Part shown: positions 16,085 to 23,893 of the stretch, in pieces | Numbering within the stretch: the stretch's first letter is position 1 | Layout: every line of letters begins with the position of its first letter | Source of the DNA: Amorphoplanes friuliensis DSM 7358 | GTDB lineage: Bacteria; Actinomycetota; Actinomycetes; Mycobacteriales; Micromonosporaceae | Assembly: GCF_000494755.1 (NCBI RefSeq) | Contig: NC_022657.1 | Location: 1,499,501-1,563,500, forward strand | Direction: 5' to 3' | Length of the DNA: 64,000 nt | Program-made: the position numbers and the translations under genes | Notes under the pieces: model-generated | Seen by the model: the letters and a program-made list of their open reading frames with translations, nothing else | The model's database searches: none | What the model was told of the DNA's origin: nothing

Positions 16085-17128
16085 GTGACAGTCCTCCGGA
16101 TCCGCGGCCGCGCCCTGCCGGACGGCGACCTCGTCGACCTCTACGCCGACGGCGACCGCTGGACCACCGACCCCGTGGCCGGGGCCGAACTCCTGCCCGA
16201 AGGCTGGCTCCTCCCCGGCCTCGTCGACGCCCACACGCACCCCGGGGCCGAGGACCGCGGTGCACCCCTGGACGAGAAGATCCTCCGCGACCAGCTCCAC
16301 CGCCATGTCGACAGTGGAGTGACACTGATCCGCTCACCCGGGCTGCCCGGCGACCCACCGGACTGGTTCGGCACCGACCCTGACGTCCCCCGCGCCGTCC
16401 ACGCCGGTCCCTGGATCGCCCAGCACGGCCAGTTCTTCGACGGCTGGGGCCGCCGTGCCACCCACGCCGAACTGCCCGGCCTCGCCGCGGCCCAGGCCGC
16501 CCGCAGCGGCTGGGCCAAACTCATCGCCGACTGGACCGCCGACGGCCATCACCTCCCGGTCGAAGTCCTCCGCGAGATCGTCGCGCAGGTCCATGCCGTC
16601 GGCGGCCGCGTGGCCGTGCACTCCCAGCACCAGGCCGGCAGTACGGCCGCAGTCGAGGCCGGCGTCGACTCCCTCGAACACGGCACGTACCTCGACCCCG
16701 GCCTCCTCACCCGCATGGCCGCCCAGGGCACCGCACTGACGCCGACGTTGTCCGTACTCCTCAACGGGGTCAAGGTGGTCACCGCACGACCGGACAGCGA
16801 GTTCCGTACCTGGTATCTGAACGGGGTGGCCGGCCACCCGGCGCTGATCGCCTCCGCGGCCGAGGCCGGGGTGACCCTCCTGGCCGGCACGGACTCCCAG
16901 CCCCACGGCCGCATCGCCGACGAGATCCGCGCACTCGCCGCAGCCGGGGTGCCGGCCCACGACGCGCTCGCCGCGGCCTCCTGGACCGCCCGCTCCTACC
17001 TGGGGATGCCCGGCCTGCAGCCCGGCGCCCCCGCCGATGCGGTGATCTACGCCGAAGACCCCCGGGCCGACCTCGACCAGCTCGAACACCCCCTGGCCGT
17101 CGTTCTGCGCGGCCGCCGCGTCCGGTAA
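16085..17128 (+). CDS. Amidohydrolase family protein
   Basis: A 347-residue metal-dependent hydrolase. The N-terminal strand region ends in LLPGLVDAHTHPG, giving the HxH metal ligands. A further His is in VAVHSQHQ, and ESLEHG-type spacing is seen as DSLEHGTYLDPG. The catalytic Asp lies in LLAGTDSQPHG, and GAPADAVIYAEDPRADL closes the domain. This is the imidazolonepropionase/prolidase-like branch. The substrate is not identifiable. GTG start with no ribosome site. Confidence 0.88.
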   Translation: MTVLRIRGRALPDGDLVDLYADGDRWTTDPVAGAELLPEGWLLPGLVDAHTHPGAEDRGAPLDEKILRDQLHRHVDSGVTLIRSPGLPGDPPDWFGTDPDVPRAVHAGPWIAQHGQFFDGWGRRATHAELPGLAAAQAARSGWAKLIADWTADGHHLPVEVLREIVAQVHAVGGRVAVHSQHQAGSTAAVEAGVDSLEHGTYLDPGLLTRMAAQGTALTPTLSVLLNGVKVVTARPDSEFRTWYLNGVAGHPALIASAAEAGVTLLAGTDSQPHGRIADEIRALAAAGVPAHDALAAASWTARSYLGMPGLQPGAPADAVIYAEDPRADLDQLEHPLAVVLRGRRVR

Positions 17129-17169
17129 ATCGCGCGAAAAATGTCGGAGGGGCACGGGATACTTTCCGC

Positions 17170-17724
17170 GTGAACGAGATGCCGGGGACCCTCGACGAGG
17201 TCATCAGGCTGGCCGGTGCGGGCCGCCCGATGAAATACGTGTTCTTCTGGGGTCACCGCCCGCAGCGCGACGGCAGCATCGGGACGGGGTGCCTGAGCCA
17301 GTGGTGGCCGTCCGTGTTCACTGTGGACGGTGTCCGCTTCGCGAGCGCCGAGCACTACATGATGTGGCGCAAGGCCCTGCTGTTCGGCGACGAGGAGTCC
17401 GCAGGCCGCATCGTCGCCGCCAGCCATCCCCGCCAGGCCAAGATGCTCGGCCGCCGCGTCCGCGGCTTCGACGAGCAGACCTTGGTCGACCACCGCTGGT
17501 CCATCGTCGTCGACGCGAGCGTGGCCAAGTTCGGCCAGCGCCCCGAGCTGCGTGACTTCCTGCTGGGCACGAGCAAGCGCATCCTCGTCGAGGCGAGCCC
17601 GACCGACCGCATCTGGGGCATCGGCCTCTCCGCCACCGACGACCGCGTCCACGACCCGGCACAGTGGCGCGGCCTCAACCTGCTCGGCTTCGCGCTCATG
17701 GAGGCCCGCACCCAACTCACCTGA
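17170..17724 (+). CDS. NADAR family N-glycosidase-like protein
   Basis: A 184-residue protein. Family marks are VFFWGHRP, SQWWPSVFTVDGVRFASAEHYMMWRKALLF and the C-terminal WGIGLSATD with WRGLNLLG. NADAR proteins act on ADP-ribose or riboflavin-pathway intermediates (YbiA/DUF1768 group), and some remove ADP-ribose from DNA or appear in phage-defence islands. No toxin or defence partner is adjacent here, so housekeeping metabolite repair is as likely. GTG start, with GATACT 6 nt upstream. Confidence 0.88.
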   Translation: MNEMPGTLDEVIRLAGAGRPMKYVFFWGHRPQRDGSIGTGCLSQWWPSVFTVDGVRFASAEHYMMWRKALLFGDEESAGRIVAASHPRQAKMLGRRVRGFDEQTLVDHRWSIVVDASVAKFGQRPELRDFLLGTSKRILVEASPTDRIWGIGLSATDDRVHDPAQWRGLNLLGFALMEARTQLT

Positions 17725-17780
17725 CCCATCGGCCTGTCCGGCCGCCCGCTTCCCACTTTTGGTCCTCGGTCCACCGACCC

Positions 17781-18060
17781 GCCGAACGCCGCACCTGTGG
17801 GATGCCGCGCCGAACGCCGCACCTGTGGGATGCCGCGCCGAACGCTGCGCCCGTGGGATGCCGCGCCGAACGCTGCGCCCGTGGGATGCCGCGCCGAACG
17901 CTGCGCCCGTGGGATGCCGCGCCGAACGCTGCGCCCGTGGGACGCCGCGCCGAACGCTGCGCCCGTGGGACGCCGCGCCGAACGCTGCGCGCGTGAGACA
18001 CCGCGCCGAACGCTGCGCGCGTGAGACACCGCGCCGAACGCTGCGCCCGTGGGACGCCGC
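17781..18060. repeat. 28-bp tandem repeat, ten copies
   Basis: Ten head-to-tail 28-bp units start at 17781. Types are GCCGAACGCCGCACCTGTGG+GATGCCGC (units 1-2), GCCGAACGCTGCGCCCGTGG+GATGCCGC (3-5), a GACGCCGC version (6, 7, 10), and a GCGCGTGAGACACCGC version (8-9). A partial eleventh copy starts at 18061. The unit is not a multiple of three, yet all frames stay open, producing spurious reading frames on both strands. The rest of the 17725-18347 gap shows no gene I can support; it is GC-rich with G/T-rich stretches after 18080. Confidence 0.95.
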
Positions 18061-18347
18061 GCCGAGCGCCTTCGCGCCCGGCGTAGCGGGTGTTGGTGGG
18101 GGTGGTGAGCGCCTCGGCCGGGCCGGTTGTGGTTTGTTGCGGTGTCGGGATGGCCGCGGTGGGAGGTGCGGCCGGACCGGTTGTGGTCCGTCGCCTTGCC
18201 GGAATGGTCGGTGTCATCGGCAGCGGCGGACGCCGCGGCCTGGCCTGTAGTTGTTCGGCGGTGGCCTGGTCGGGGGCCTGCCGGCCGGGACGGCAGAGCC
18301 ATCGCAGAGCCGGCTGCCGTTTGGCTGCGGTCCGGGGAGAGGCCCTG

Positions 18348-19163
18348 TTACCAGCGGCGCCGGGCGCCGCCGCGATCGCGGACGGTGGCCCAGACCATTT
18401 TGCCGCCGACGGTCGGGATGGCGCCCCAGGCGAGGGAGTCGGCGTGGACGACGCGGAGGCCGTGGCCGCGTTCGTTGAGGGGGAGGCCGGGTTCGGCCGG
18501 GCTGAGGCCGATCATCCGGGGCAGGGTGTGGTCCCGGTCGCGAACGGCCAGGTGCAGCGCCGTGCCGCGGCGTGAGATCGACACTTCCATTTCGGTACGG
18601 GCGTGCTCGACCGCATTCGCGACCAGTTCCGACATCACGGCACGACCGGGGTGAAGGACCGCGTGCAGGTTCCAGGCCTGGCACGCGCCGCCGACGAGGT
18701 TGCGGGCCACGCTCGGTGACACGGAGGTCGGTGGGAGGCGCATGCGGACGACGTCGGTCAGGGGACGGTTGCCGGCCAGTGCCTCGCGGGCCAGGGCCGG
18801 CTCGTCGAAGATCGGCAGGTAGCGGTTCAGGCCGACGCTGCGGAAACGGGCGGCGAGCGAGGACTCCGCAGGCAGGCAGAGAGCCAGCCGGGTGGGAGGG
18901 TCCGCGGCTGCGGCGGCCTGGGTCGCGGAGAGCCACGTCGGCACGCTCGCGGCTTCGGGGTCGTCGAGGCCGGTCGCGTCGATGATGATCGCCGCCGGGC
19001 TCTCGGCGAGGCATTTGCTGATCGCCAGGGTGGCCGCGGTGCTGCGACCGGAGTGCCAGGTGCCGCGGACGACTATGTCGATGACCGCGCCGTCGACGTC
19101 GGCGGTGACCGTGAGAGGCGCGTCGTGTGCCGAGGTGAACAGGTACGGAGGGTGTTCCTCCAT
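18348..19163 (-). CDS. STAS domain fused to HATPase_c (anti-sigma-like regulator)
   Basis: A 271-residue protein joining both halves of a partner-switching module. Residues ~15-120 form a STAS-like domain (TVTADVDGAVIDIVVRGTW, AIIIDATGLDDPEAASVPTW). Residues ~165-265 are a GHKL ATPase of the RsbW/SpoIIAB type with an N-box (MSELVANAVEHA), a degenerate G1 region (AVRDRDHTLP) and a G2 box (NERGHGLRVV). The ATG at 19163 follows GAGGAAAGG. The target sigma factor is unknown; the sigma gene at 55250 and SpoIIE phosphatase at 40702 are distant. Confidence 0.82.
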   Translation of the reverse strand: MEEHPPYLFTSAHDAPLTVTADVDGAVIDIVVRGTWHSGRSTAATLAISKCLAESPAAIIIDATGLDDPEAASVPTWLSATQAAAAADPPTRLALCLPAESSLAARFRSVGLNRYLPIFDEPALAREALAGNRPLTDVVRMRLPPTSVSPSVARNLVGGACQAWNLHAVLHPGRAVMSELVANAVEHARTEMEVSISRRGTALHLAVRDRDHTLPRMIGLSPAEPGLPLNERGHGLRVVHADSLAWGAIPTVGGKMVWATVRDRGGARRRW

Positions 19164-19276
19164 GGTGCGGCCTTTCCTCGGTCGGCGGCCTCTGCCCGGG
19201 TACCCAGGAAGTCTCGACCGACCGGGGTGACAGGTCAACGGTGCTCACCCCACCGGGGTAGGCCTTTCGACCGAGC

Positions 19277-19306
19277 TTGACATGCAGGTAATTGCCTGCC
19301 TAACTT
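19277..19306 (+). promoter_or_regulatory. Promoter with embedded operator for ArsR-SRPBCC gene
   Basis: A consensus -35 TTGACA (19277-19282), an 18-bp spacer and -10 TAACTT (19301-19306). The spacer carries an inverted repeat GCAGG-TAATTG-CCTGC (19284-19299). The GTG start follows 5 nt after the -10, so the mRNA is probably leaderless. An ArsR-type repressor bound here would block RNA polymerase. Confidence 0.75.
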
Positions 19307-19311
19307 GCCGT

Positions 19312-20055
19312 GTGGATCTGGTGTTCAAGGCTCTGTCCGATCCGACCCGGCGGCACCTGCTCGACCTGCTGCACGAGCGCAACGGGCAGACGCTCGCGGA
19401 GCTGTGCGAGGGGCTGGCCATGACCCGGCAGTCGGCGACCCAGCATCTGGCTCTGCTCGAGGCGGCCAATCTGGTGGCGACCGTTCGCCGGGGGCGGGAG
19501 AAGCTCCACTACCTCAACCCCGTCCCCCTGCACGAGCTGCAGGAGCGCTGGATCGACAAGTTCGAGCGGCCGCGGCTGCGGACGCTGCAAGCCGTCAGAC
19601 GACAAGCGGAGGCAACCATGAGCGACCGGCCGGACTACGTCTACGTGACCTACATCGAGAGCACCCCCGAACGCGTGTGGGAGGCCCTGACCGACGCCGA
19701 CCTGACCGCGCGGTACTGGGGTCACGCCAACGTGTCGGACTGGCAGGTGGGTTCGACCTGGCAGCACGTGCGCACGGACGGTTCGGGCATCGCGGACGTG
19801 ACCGGCACGGTGGTCGAGAGCACGCCACCGCGGCGCCTGGTCACCACCTGGGACGGCGACGACGGGTCGCGGGTCACCTTCGACATCGAGCCGTTCCACG
19901 AGATCGTGCGGCTGACCGTGACCCACGAAAATCTGGCCACCGAGCAGGACCGGGCCGACGTGGCCCAGGGGTGGCCCGCGGTGCTCGCCAATCTCAAGAC
20001 TCTGCTCGAGACGGGCAAAATTTTGTCACAGGCACCATGGACTATGGACCGGTGA
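19312..20055 (+). CDS. ArsR-type HTH fused to SRPBCC (AHSA1-like) domain
   Basis: A 247-residue protein. Residues 1-~90 are an ArsR winged helix (VDLVFKALSDPTRRHLLDLL, MTRQSATQHLALLEAANLV, RGREKLHYLNP). From residue 103 a SRPBCC/AHSA1 domain follows (YVTYIESTPERVWEALTDAD, ARYWGHAN, TVVESTPPRRLVTTW, LTVTHENL). An ATG with GGAGG five nt upstream lies at the junction (19618). The start GTG at 19312 fits the promoter spacing. The stop overlaps the next gene (GTGA at 20052-20055), so both are one operon. Confidence 0.87.
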   Translation: MDLVFKALSDPTRRHLLDLLHERNGQTLAELCEGLAMTRQSATQHLALLEAANLVATVRRGREKLHYLNPVPLHELQERWIDKFERPRLRTLQAVRRQAEATMSDRPDYVYVTYIESTPERVWEALTDADLTARYWGHANVSDWQVGSTWQHVRTDGSGIADVTGTVVESTPPRRLVTTWDGDDGSRVTFDIEPFHEIVRLTVTHENLATEQDRADVAQGWPAVLANLKTLLETGKILSQAPWTMDR

Positions 20056-20894
20056 CGAACCTAGGCGCCATCTTCCTGCCCTCCAACCCACCCGAGCGGC
20101 TGCGTGACCTCGCCCGCCTCGCCGACGAGGCCGGTCTCGAGCAGCTCTGGCTGTGGGAGGACTGCTTTCTCAACAGCGGCATCGCCGCGGCCACGGCCGC
20201 CCTCGCCTGGACCGAGCGGCTCAAGGTCGGCATCGGCATCATGCCGGTGCCGTTCCGCAACGCCGCGTTGATGGCGATGGAGATCGCCACGATGCGCCGG
20301 ATGTTCGGTGATCGGGCGATCATCGGCTTCGGCCACGGCGTCCAGGACTGGATGGGGCAGGTGGGGGCCAAGGCCGCCTCGCCGATGACACTGCTGCGCG
20401 AATACACCACGGCGGTGCACAGCCTGCTGCGCGGCGAGACCGTGACCACGCAGGGTCGTTACGTGAAGCTTGACGCGGTCGCCCTGGACTGGGCGCCCGA
20501 TCCGGCCCCGCGGGTGCTCATCGGCGCGACCGGACCCAAGACGCTGCAGCTCTCGGGTGAGCTGGCGGGCGGCACGATTCTCACGGGCGGCACCTCGCCG
20601 GACGGTGTGCGGGCCGCCCGCGAGCACATCGGCGCGGCGGAGGACCACGAGCTGGTCGTTTTCATGCCGGCCGCGACCGGTGCGACGGCCGAGGAGCGGA
20701 TCGCCCGCCAGCAGGAGCGGGAGGGTGTCGACTGGCCGGGTGCGGCCGGTGACGCCAAGACGGTGGCGGCGGCGGTCGAGCGTCTGGCCGAGGCGGGCGC
20801 GGCGACGGTGATCCTTCAGCCGACCAACGACGACCCCGACCCGGAGGGGTTCATCCGCTTTGTCGCGGAGGAGGTCCGGCCCCTCGTCGGCTGA
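20052..20894 (+). CDS. LLM class flavin-dependent oxidoreductase
   Basis: A 280-residue luciferase-like monooxygenase or F420-dependent oxidoreductase. Visible marks are NLGAIFLPSNPPERLRDLAR, LWLWEDCFLNSG, RLKVGIGIMPVPFRNAAL, GFGHGVQDWMGQVG and LIGATGPKTLQLSGELAGG. The GTG at 20052 is chosen since it overlaps the upstream TGA and gives the usual N-terminus; an ATG at 20037 would add five residues. It is co-transcribed with the ArsR-SRPBCC gene and probably under its control. Confidence 0.88.
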   Translation: MTNLGAIFLPSNPPERLRDLARLADEAGLEQLWLWEDCFLNSGIAAATAALAWTERLKVGIGIMPVPFRNAALMAMEIATMRRMFGDRAIIGFGHGVQDWMGQVGAKAASPMTLLREYTTAVHSLLRGETVTTQGRYVKLDAVALDWAPDPAPRVLIGATGPKTLQLSGELAGGTILTGGTSPDGVRAAREHIGAAEDHELVVFMPAATGATAEERIARQQEREGVDWPGAAGDAKTVAAAVERLAEAGAATVILQPTNDDPDPEGFIRFVAEEVRPLVG

Positions 20895-20934
20895 CCTCCG
20901 CGCGGCGCGGGCGGCGGTGCTACTCCGACGGCAC

Positions 20935-20940
20935 TATCTT
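20935..20940 (+). promoter_or_regulatory. Putative -10 (TATCTT) of NUDIX gene
   Basis: TATCTT lies 7 nt before the ATG at 20948. Confidence 0.42.
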
Positions 20941-20947
20941 GTCCGGC

Positions 20948-21436
20948 ATGCCCATTTCGCCGTATATCAAGAGCCTCCGCGACGTTGTCGGGCATCGCCC
21001 GCTGCTGCTGCCCGGGGTGACCGCGGTCGTCTTCGACGACGCCGGCCGGCTCCTGCTCGGTCAGCGTTCCGACAACGGCCGCTGGGCACTGATCGCGGGA
21101 GTCATGGACCCGGGCGAGCAGCCGGCCGAGACGATCGTCCGTGAGGTGTGGGAGGAGACGGCCGTCCACGTCGTGCCCGAGCGGGTCACGAGCGTGCTCA
21201 CCCAGCCGCCGAACACCTACCCGAACGGCGACCAGACGGAATTTGTCGACATCACCTTCCGCTGCCGCGCGGTCGGCGGTGAGGCCCGGGTCAACGACGA
21301 CGAGTCGCTCGCCGTCGGCTGGTTCGCGCTGGAGGACCTGCCACCGATCTCGGAACTGGTCCGCCAGCGCATCGAGTGGGCGCTCGTGCCCGGCACGGGC
21401 GCCTGGTTCAGCGCGCCGGCAACGCGCCGCCTCTGA
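20948..21436 (+). CDS. NUDIX hydrolase
   Basis: A 162-residue nucleoside-diphosphate-linked hydrolase. The NUDIX box is visible as GVMDPGEQPAETIVREVWEE followed by TAVHVVP, matching GX5EX7REUXEEXGU with Ala in place of the last Gly. An N-terminal helix and VTAVVFDDAGRLLLGQRSDN precede it. Substrate unknown. An 18-bp repeat array follows the stop directly. Confidence 0.9.
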   Translation: MPISPYIKSLRDVVGHRPLLLPGVTAVVFDDAGRLLLGQRSDNGRWALIAGVMDPGEQPAETIVREVWEETAVHVVPERVTSVLTQPPNTYPNGDQTEFVDITFRCRAVGGEARVNDDESLAVGWFALEDLPPISELVRQRIEWALVPGTGAWFSAPATRRL

Positions 21437-21438
21437 AA

Positions 21439-21582
21439 GGCCGCGCTGTTTCGCGGGGCCGCGCTGTTTCGCGGGGCCGCGCTGTTTCGCGGGGCCGCGC
21501 TGTTTCGCGGGGCCGCGCTGTTTCGTGGCGCCGCGCTGTTTCGTGGCGCCGCGCTGTTCCGGGGGCGCCGTGCTGTTTCGAG
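21439..21582. repeat. 18-bp tandem repeat, about eight copies
   Basis: Units of GGCCGCGCTGTTTCGCGG run head-to-tail from 21439. The first four are identical, then GTGG, CGCC and CCGGGG variants appear. A separate 15-bp duplication (GGGGTCAGAGGGGGC, 21586-21600 and 21601-21615) follows, and its second copy contains the stop codon of the convergent GNAT gene. Confidence 0.93.
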
Positions 21583-21604
21583 GGCGGGGTCAGAGGGGGC
21601 GGGG

Positions 21605-22144
21605 TCAGAGGGGGCGGACGCGGACGTGGTCGTCGTGCCAGATCTCGCCGACGCGGAAGCGCTTCGTGCCGGCGATCTCGAAGCCGTTCCGGGAGTAGAA
21701 CTTCGCCGCCCGCTCGTTCAGCTGGTTCACGCCGAGCCAGCAGACCTGGGCCCCGGTGGCCCGGGCGGCCTCCAGCGTCGCGGTCATCAGCGTGCCCGCG
21801 ACCCCGGAGCCGTGGTTGTCCGCGGCCACGTAGAACTTGCTGAGCTCGATCGACGTCCCCGGCCCCGCGGCGGCCACCACCGCGGCGACCTCCGGGTCGG
21901 CGATCGGCCCGCTGATCAGCATGGAGTAACCGATCGCCCGGCCCTCGTCCTCGGCCAGGAGCACGATCCGGCCGGGGTCGGACAGATACTTGTCGAAGGC
22001 GGCGAGCGACAGGTGCTCGCCGATGAACGCGTCGATGTCGCTCTGCAACGTGCCGGGCGGCGTGGCCAGCCCGAAGGTCTTCGCCGCGAGTTCGTGCAGC
22101 TCGGACGCGTCCGCCGGCACTGCCTGCCGGGTGATGATCGCCAT
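21605..22144 (-). CDS. GNAT family N-acetyltransferase
   Basis: A 179-residue acetyltransferase. The CoA-binding segment is ELSKFYVAADNHGSGVAGTL (V-x-x-x-x-x-G/S-x-G variant), followed by CWLGVNQLNERAAKFYSRNGF, the standard GNAT end. The N-terminal half is longer than the minimal fold. Substrate unknown. Its 3' end lies within a 15-bp duplication. Confidence 0.87.
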   Translation of the reverse strand: MAIITRQAVPADASELHELAAKTFGLATPPGTLQSDIDAFIGEHLSLAAFDKYLSDPGRIVLLAEDEGRAIGYSMLISGPIADPEVAAVVAAAGPGTSIELSKFYVAADNHGSGVAGTLMTATLEAARATGAQVCWLGVNQLNERAAKFYSRNGFEIAGTKRFRVGEIWHDDHVRVRPL

Positions 22145-22255
22145 GTCGCCACGATAACGGCGACGTGACGCGCTTCATCAGGGCGTTCGGAAATTGGAAA
22201 CAGGGTTTAGAGTCGTGCCGACCGATCGGCGGTCCGGAACGGGGAGGGCGTAGCG

Positions 22256-23752
22256 GTGAGCGAACCGGTATTCGAGCGCAGGGGGCTCGGCGACGTGATT
22301 CCCGCGCCGGCCGAGGTGCGGCCCGACCAGGCCGTGACCTTCACGATCGACGAGGGTACGGCGATCCGCACCGCACCGGGTTCACCCGAGGCGCACCGGG
22401 TGGGCGAGCACCTCGCAGCGGTGTTGCGTCCCGCCACGGGTTTTGCCCTGCCGGTCGGCGCCGGGGACGGCACCATCGCCCTCCTCCTCGACGGCGACGA
22501 CACGCTCGGTGACGAGGGCTACGAGCTCGAGATCGCTGCCGACGGCGTGACGGCTCGCGCGGCCGCACCGGCCGGCCTGTTCGCCGCGGTGCAGACGATC
22601 CGCCAGCTGCTGCCCGCGGAGATCGAGGCCGGAACACCGCAGGCGGGCGCCTGGACGCTGCCCGGTGGCCGGATCACCGACCGGCCGCGGTTCGCCTACC
22701 GCGGCGCGATGCTCGACATCGCCCGTCACTTCTTCGGCGTCGACGAGATCAAGTCCTATGTCGACTCGCTGGTCCAGTTCAAGATCAATCACCTGCACCT
22801 GCACCTGACCGACGACCAGGGCTGGCGCCTCGAGATCGATGGCTGGCCCCTGCTCACCGAGATCAGCGGCGGTGCCGGTACGGGCGTCGACGGCACCGGC
22901 CCGGGCTTCCTCACCAAGGCCGACTACACGGAGCTCGTCGCGTACGCGGAGGAGCGCTTCGTCACGATCGTGCCCGAGATCGACATGCCGGGGCACGTCA
23001 ACGCCGCCCAGCACGCGTACCCGGAACTGACCGCGGACGGTGTGGCCGTCCCGCAGCGGACGGACTCGGAGGTCGGCTACAGCTCGTTCGTCGCCGGCAA
23101 GGAGGAGACGTACGCGTTCCTCGACGACGTCATCCGCGAGGTGGCGGCGCTGACACCGGGGCCCTACCTGCACATCGGCGGCGACGAGGCGCAGGCCACG
23201 ACGGCCGAGGACTACCGCACCTTCATCCAGCGGGTGCTGCCCCTGGTCGCGAAGTACGAGAAGCGTGTTGTCGGCTGGCACGAGATGGCCGGCGTCGAGC
23301 TCCCCGAGACGGCGATCCCGCAGTACTGGCGCATCGAGGCAACCGACGAGGGCACGGCTCGCGCGGCGGCCAACGGCAGCAAGGTGATCATGTCGCCGGC
23401 CGACCGGACCTACCTCGACATGAAGTACACGGCGGAGAGCCCGCTCGGCCTGGACTGGGCCGGCACGATCGACGTCGAGCGCGCGTACGGCTGGGACCCG
23501 GCCGACCGCCTCCCCGGTGTCGGCGAGGAGCACCTGCTCGGCGTCGAGGCGCCGCTCTGGTCGGAGACGCTGCGCAGCCTTACCGACGTCGAGACGATGA
23601 CCTACCCCCGCCTGCCGGCGATCGCCGAGATCGGCTGGTCACCGCGCGTCACCCACGACTGGGAGTCGTTCCGCACCCGCCTGGCGGCGTTCGGTCCCCG
23701 CTGGCGCCGGCAGGGCGTCGCGTTCCACGCCTCGCCCGAGATCCCGTGGTGA
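22256..23752 (+). CDS. Glycoside hydrolase family 20 beta-N-acetylhexosaminidase
   Basis: A 498-residue enzyme that releases terminal GlcNAc or GalNAc. Residues ~10-135 form the GH20b domain. The catalytic barrel starts at RPRFAYRGAMLDIARHFFGV and includes LHLHLTDDQGWRLEIDGWP, EIDMPGHVNAAQHAYPEL and the catalytic pair D310-E311 in HIGGDEA. The active-site Trp region is APLWSETL. No signal peptide is seen, so it is probably cytoplasmic and acts on imported chito-oligosaccharides or recycled wall sugars. GTG start after GGGGAGGG. Confidence 0.93.
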   Translation: MSEPVFERRGLGDVIPAPAEVRPDQAVTFTIDEGTAIRTAPGSPEAHRVGEHLAAVLRPATGFALPVGAGDGTIALLLDGDDTLGDEGYELEIAADGVTARAAAPAGLFAAVQTIRQLLPAEIEAGTPQAGAWTLPGGRITDRPRFAYRGAMLDIARHFFGVDEIKSYVDSLVQFKINHLHLHLTDDQGWRLEIDGWPLLTEISGGAGTGVDGTGPGFLTKADYTELVAYAEERFVTIVPEIDMPGHVNAAQHAYPELTADGVAVPQRTDSEVGYSSFVAGKEETYAFLDDVIREVAALTPGPYLHIGGDEAQATTAEDYRTFIQRVLPLVAKYEKRVVGWHEMAGVELPETAIPQYWRIEATDEGTARAAANGSKVIMSPADRTYLDMKYTAESPLGLDWAGTIDVERAYGWDPADRLPGVGEEHLLGVEAPLWSETLRSLTDVETMTYPRLPAIAEIGWSPRVTHDWESFRTRLAAFGPRWRRQGVAFHASPEIPW

Positions 23753-23881
23753 GGTCCCGAAATCTTCCTTAATTCTCCGCGACCCCTCCGGTACGGGTTT
23801 GCGCACGTCAACGCCGCACTCCCGTCGTCGACCGGCACGACGGGCCGGTGCGGCGGACGCCGGGTTGTCACAGGACACCCC

Positions 23882-23887
23882 TAGGCT
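23882..23887 (+). promoter_or_regulatory. Putative -10 (TAGGCT) of M48 protease gene
   Basis: TAGGCT is 6 nt before the GTG at 23894. No good -35 at standard spacing is seen. Confidence 0.38.
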
Positions 23888-23893
23888 TTCCGC

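Noticed and set aside
17170..17724. NADAR gene as part of a phage-defence island
   Set aside because: No nuclease, toxin or modification gene is adjacent; neighbours are metabolic, so there is no support.
17781..18060. CRISPR array
   Set aside because: Units are contiguous without spacers, and no cas genes are present; it is a plain tandem repeat.
17355..18302. Long frames on both strands through the 28-bp array
   Set aside because: The repeat unit is not a multiple of three, composition is repetitive and there is no ribosome site; treated as non-coding.
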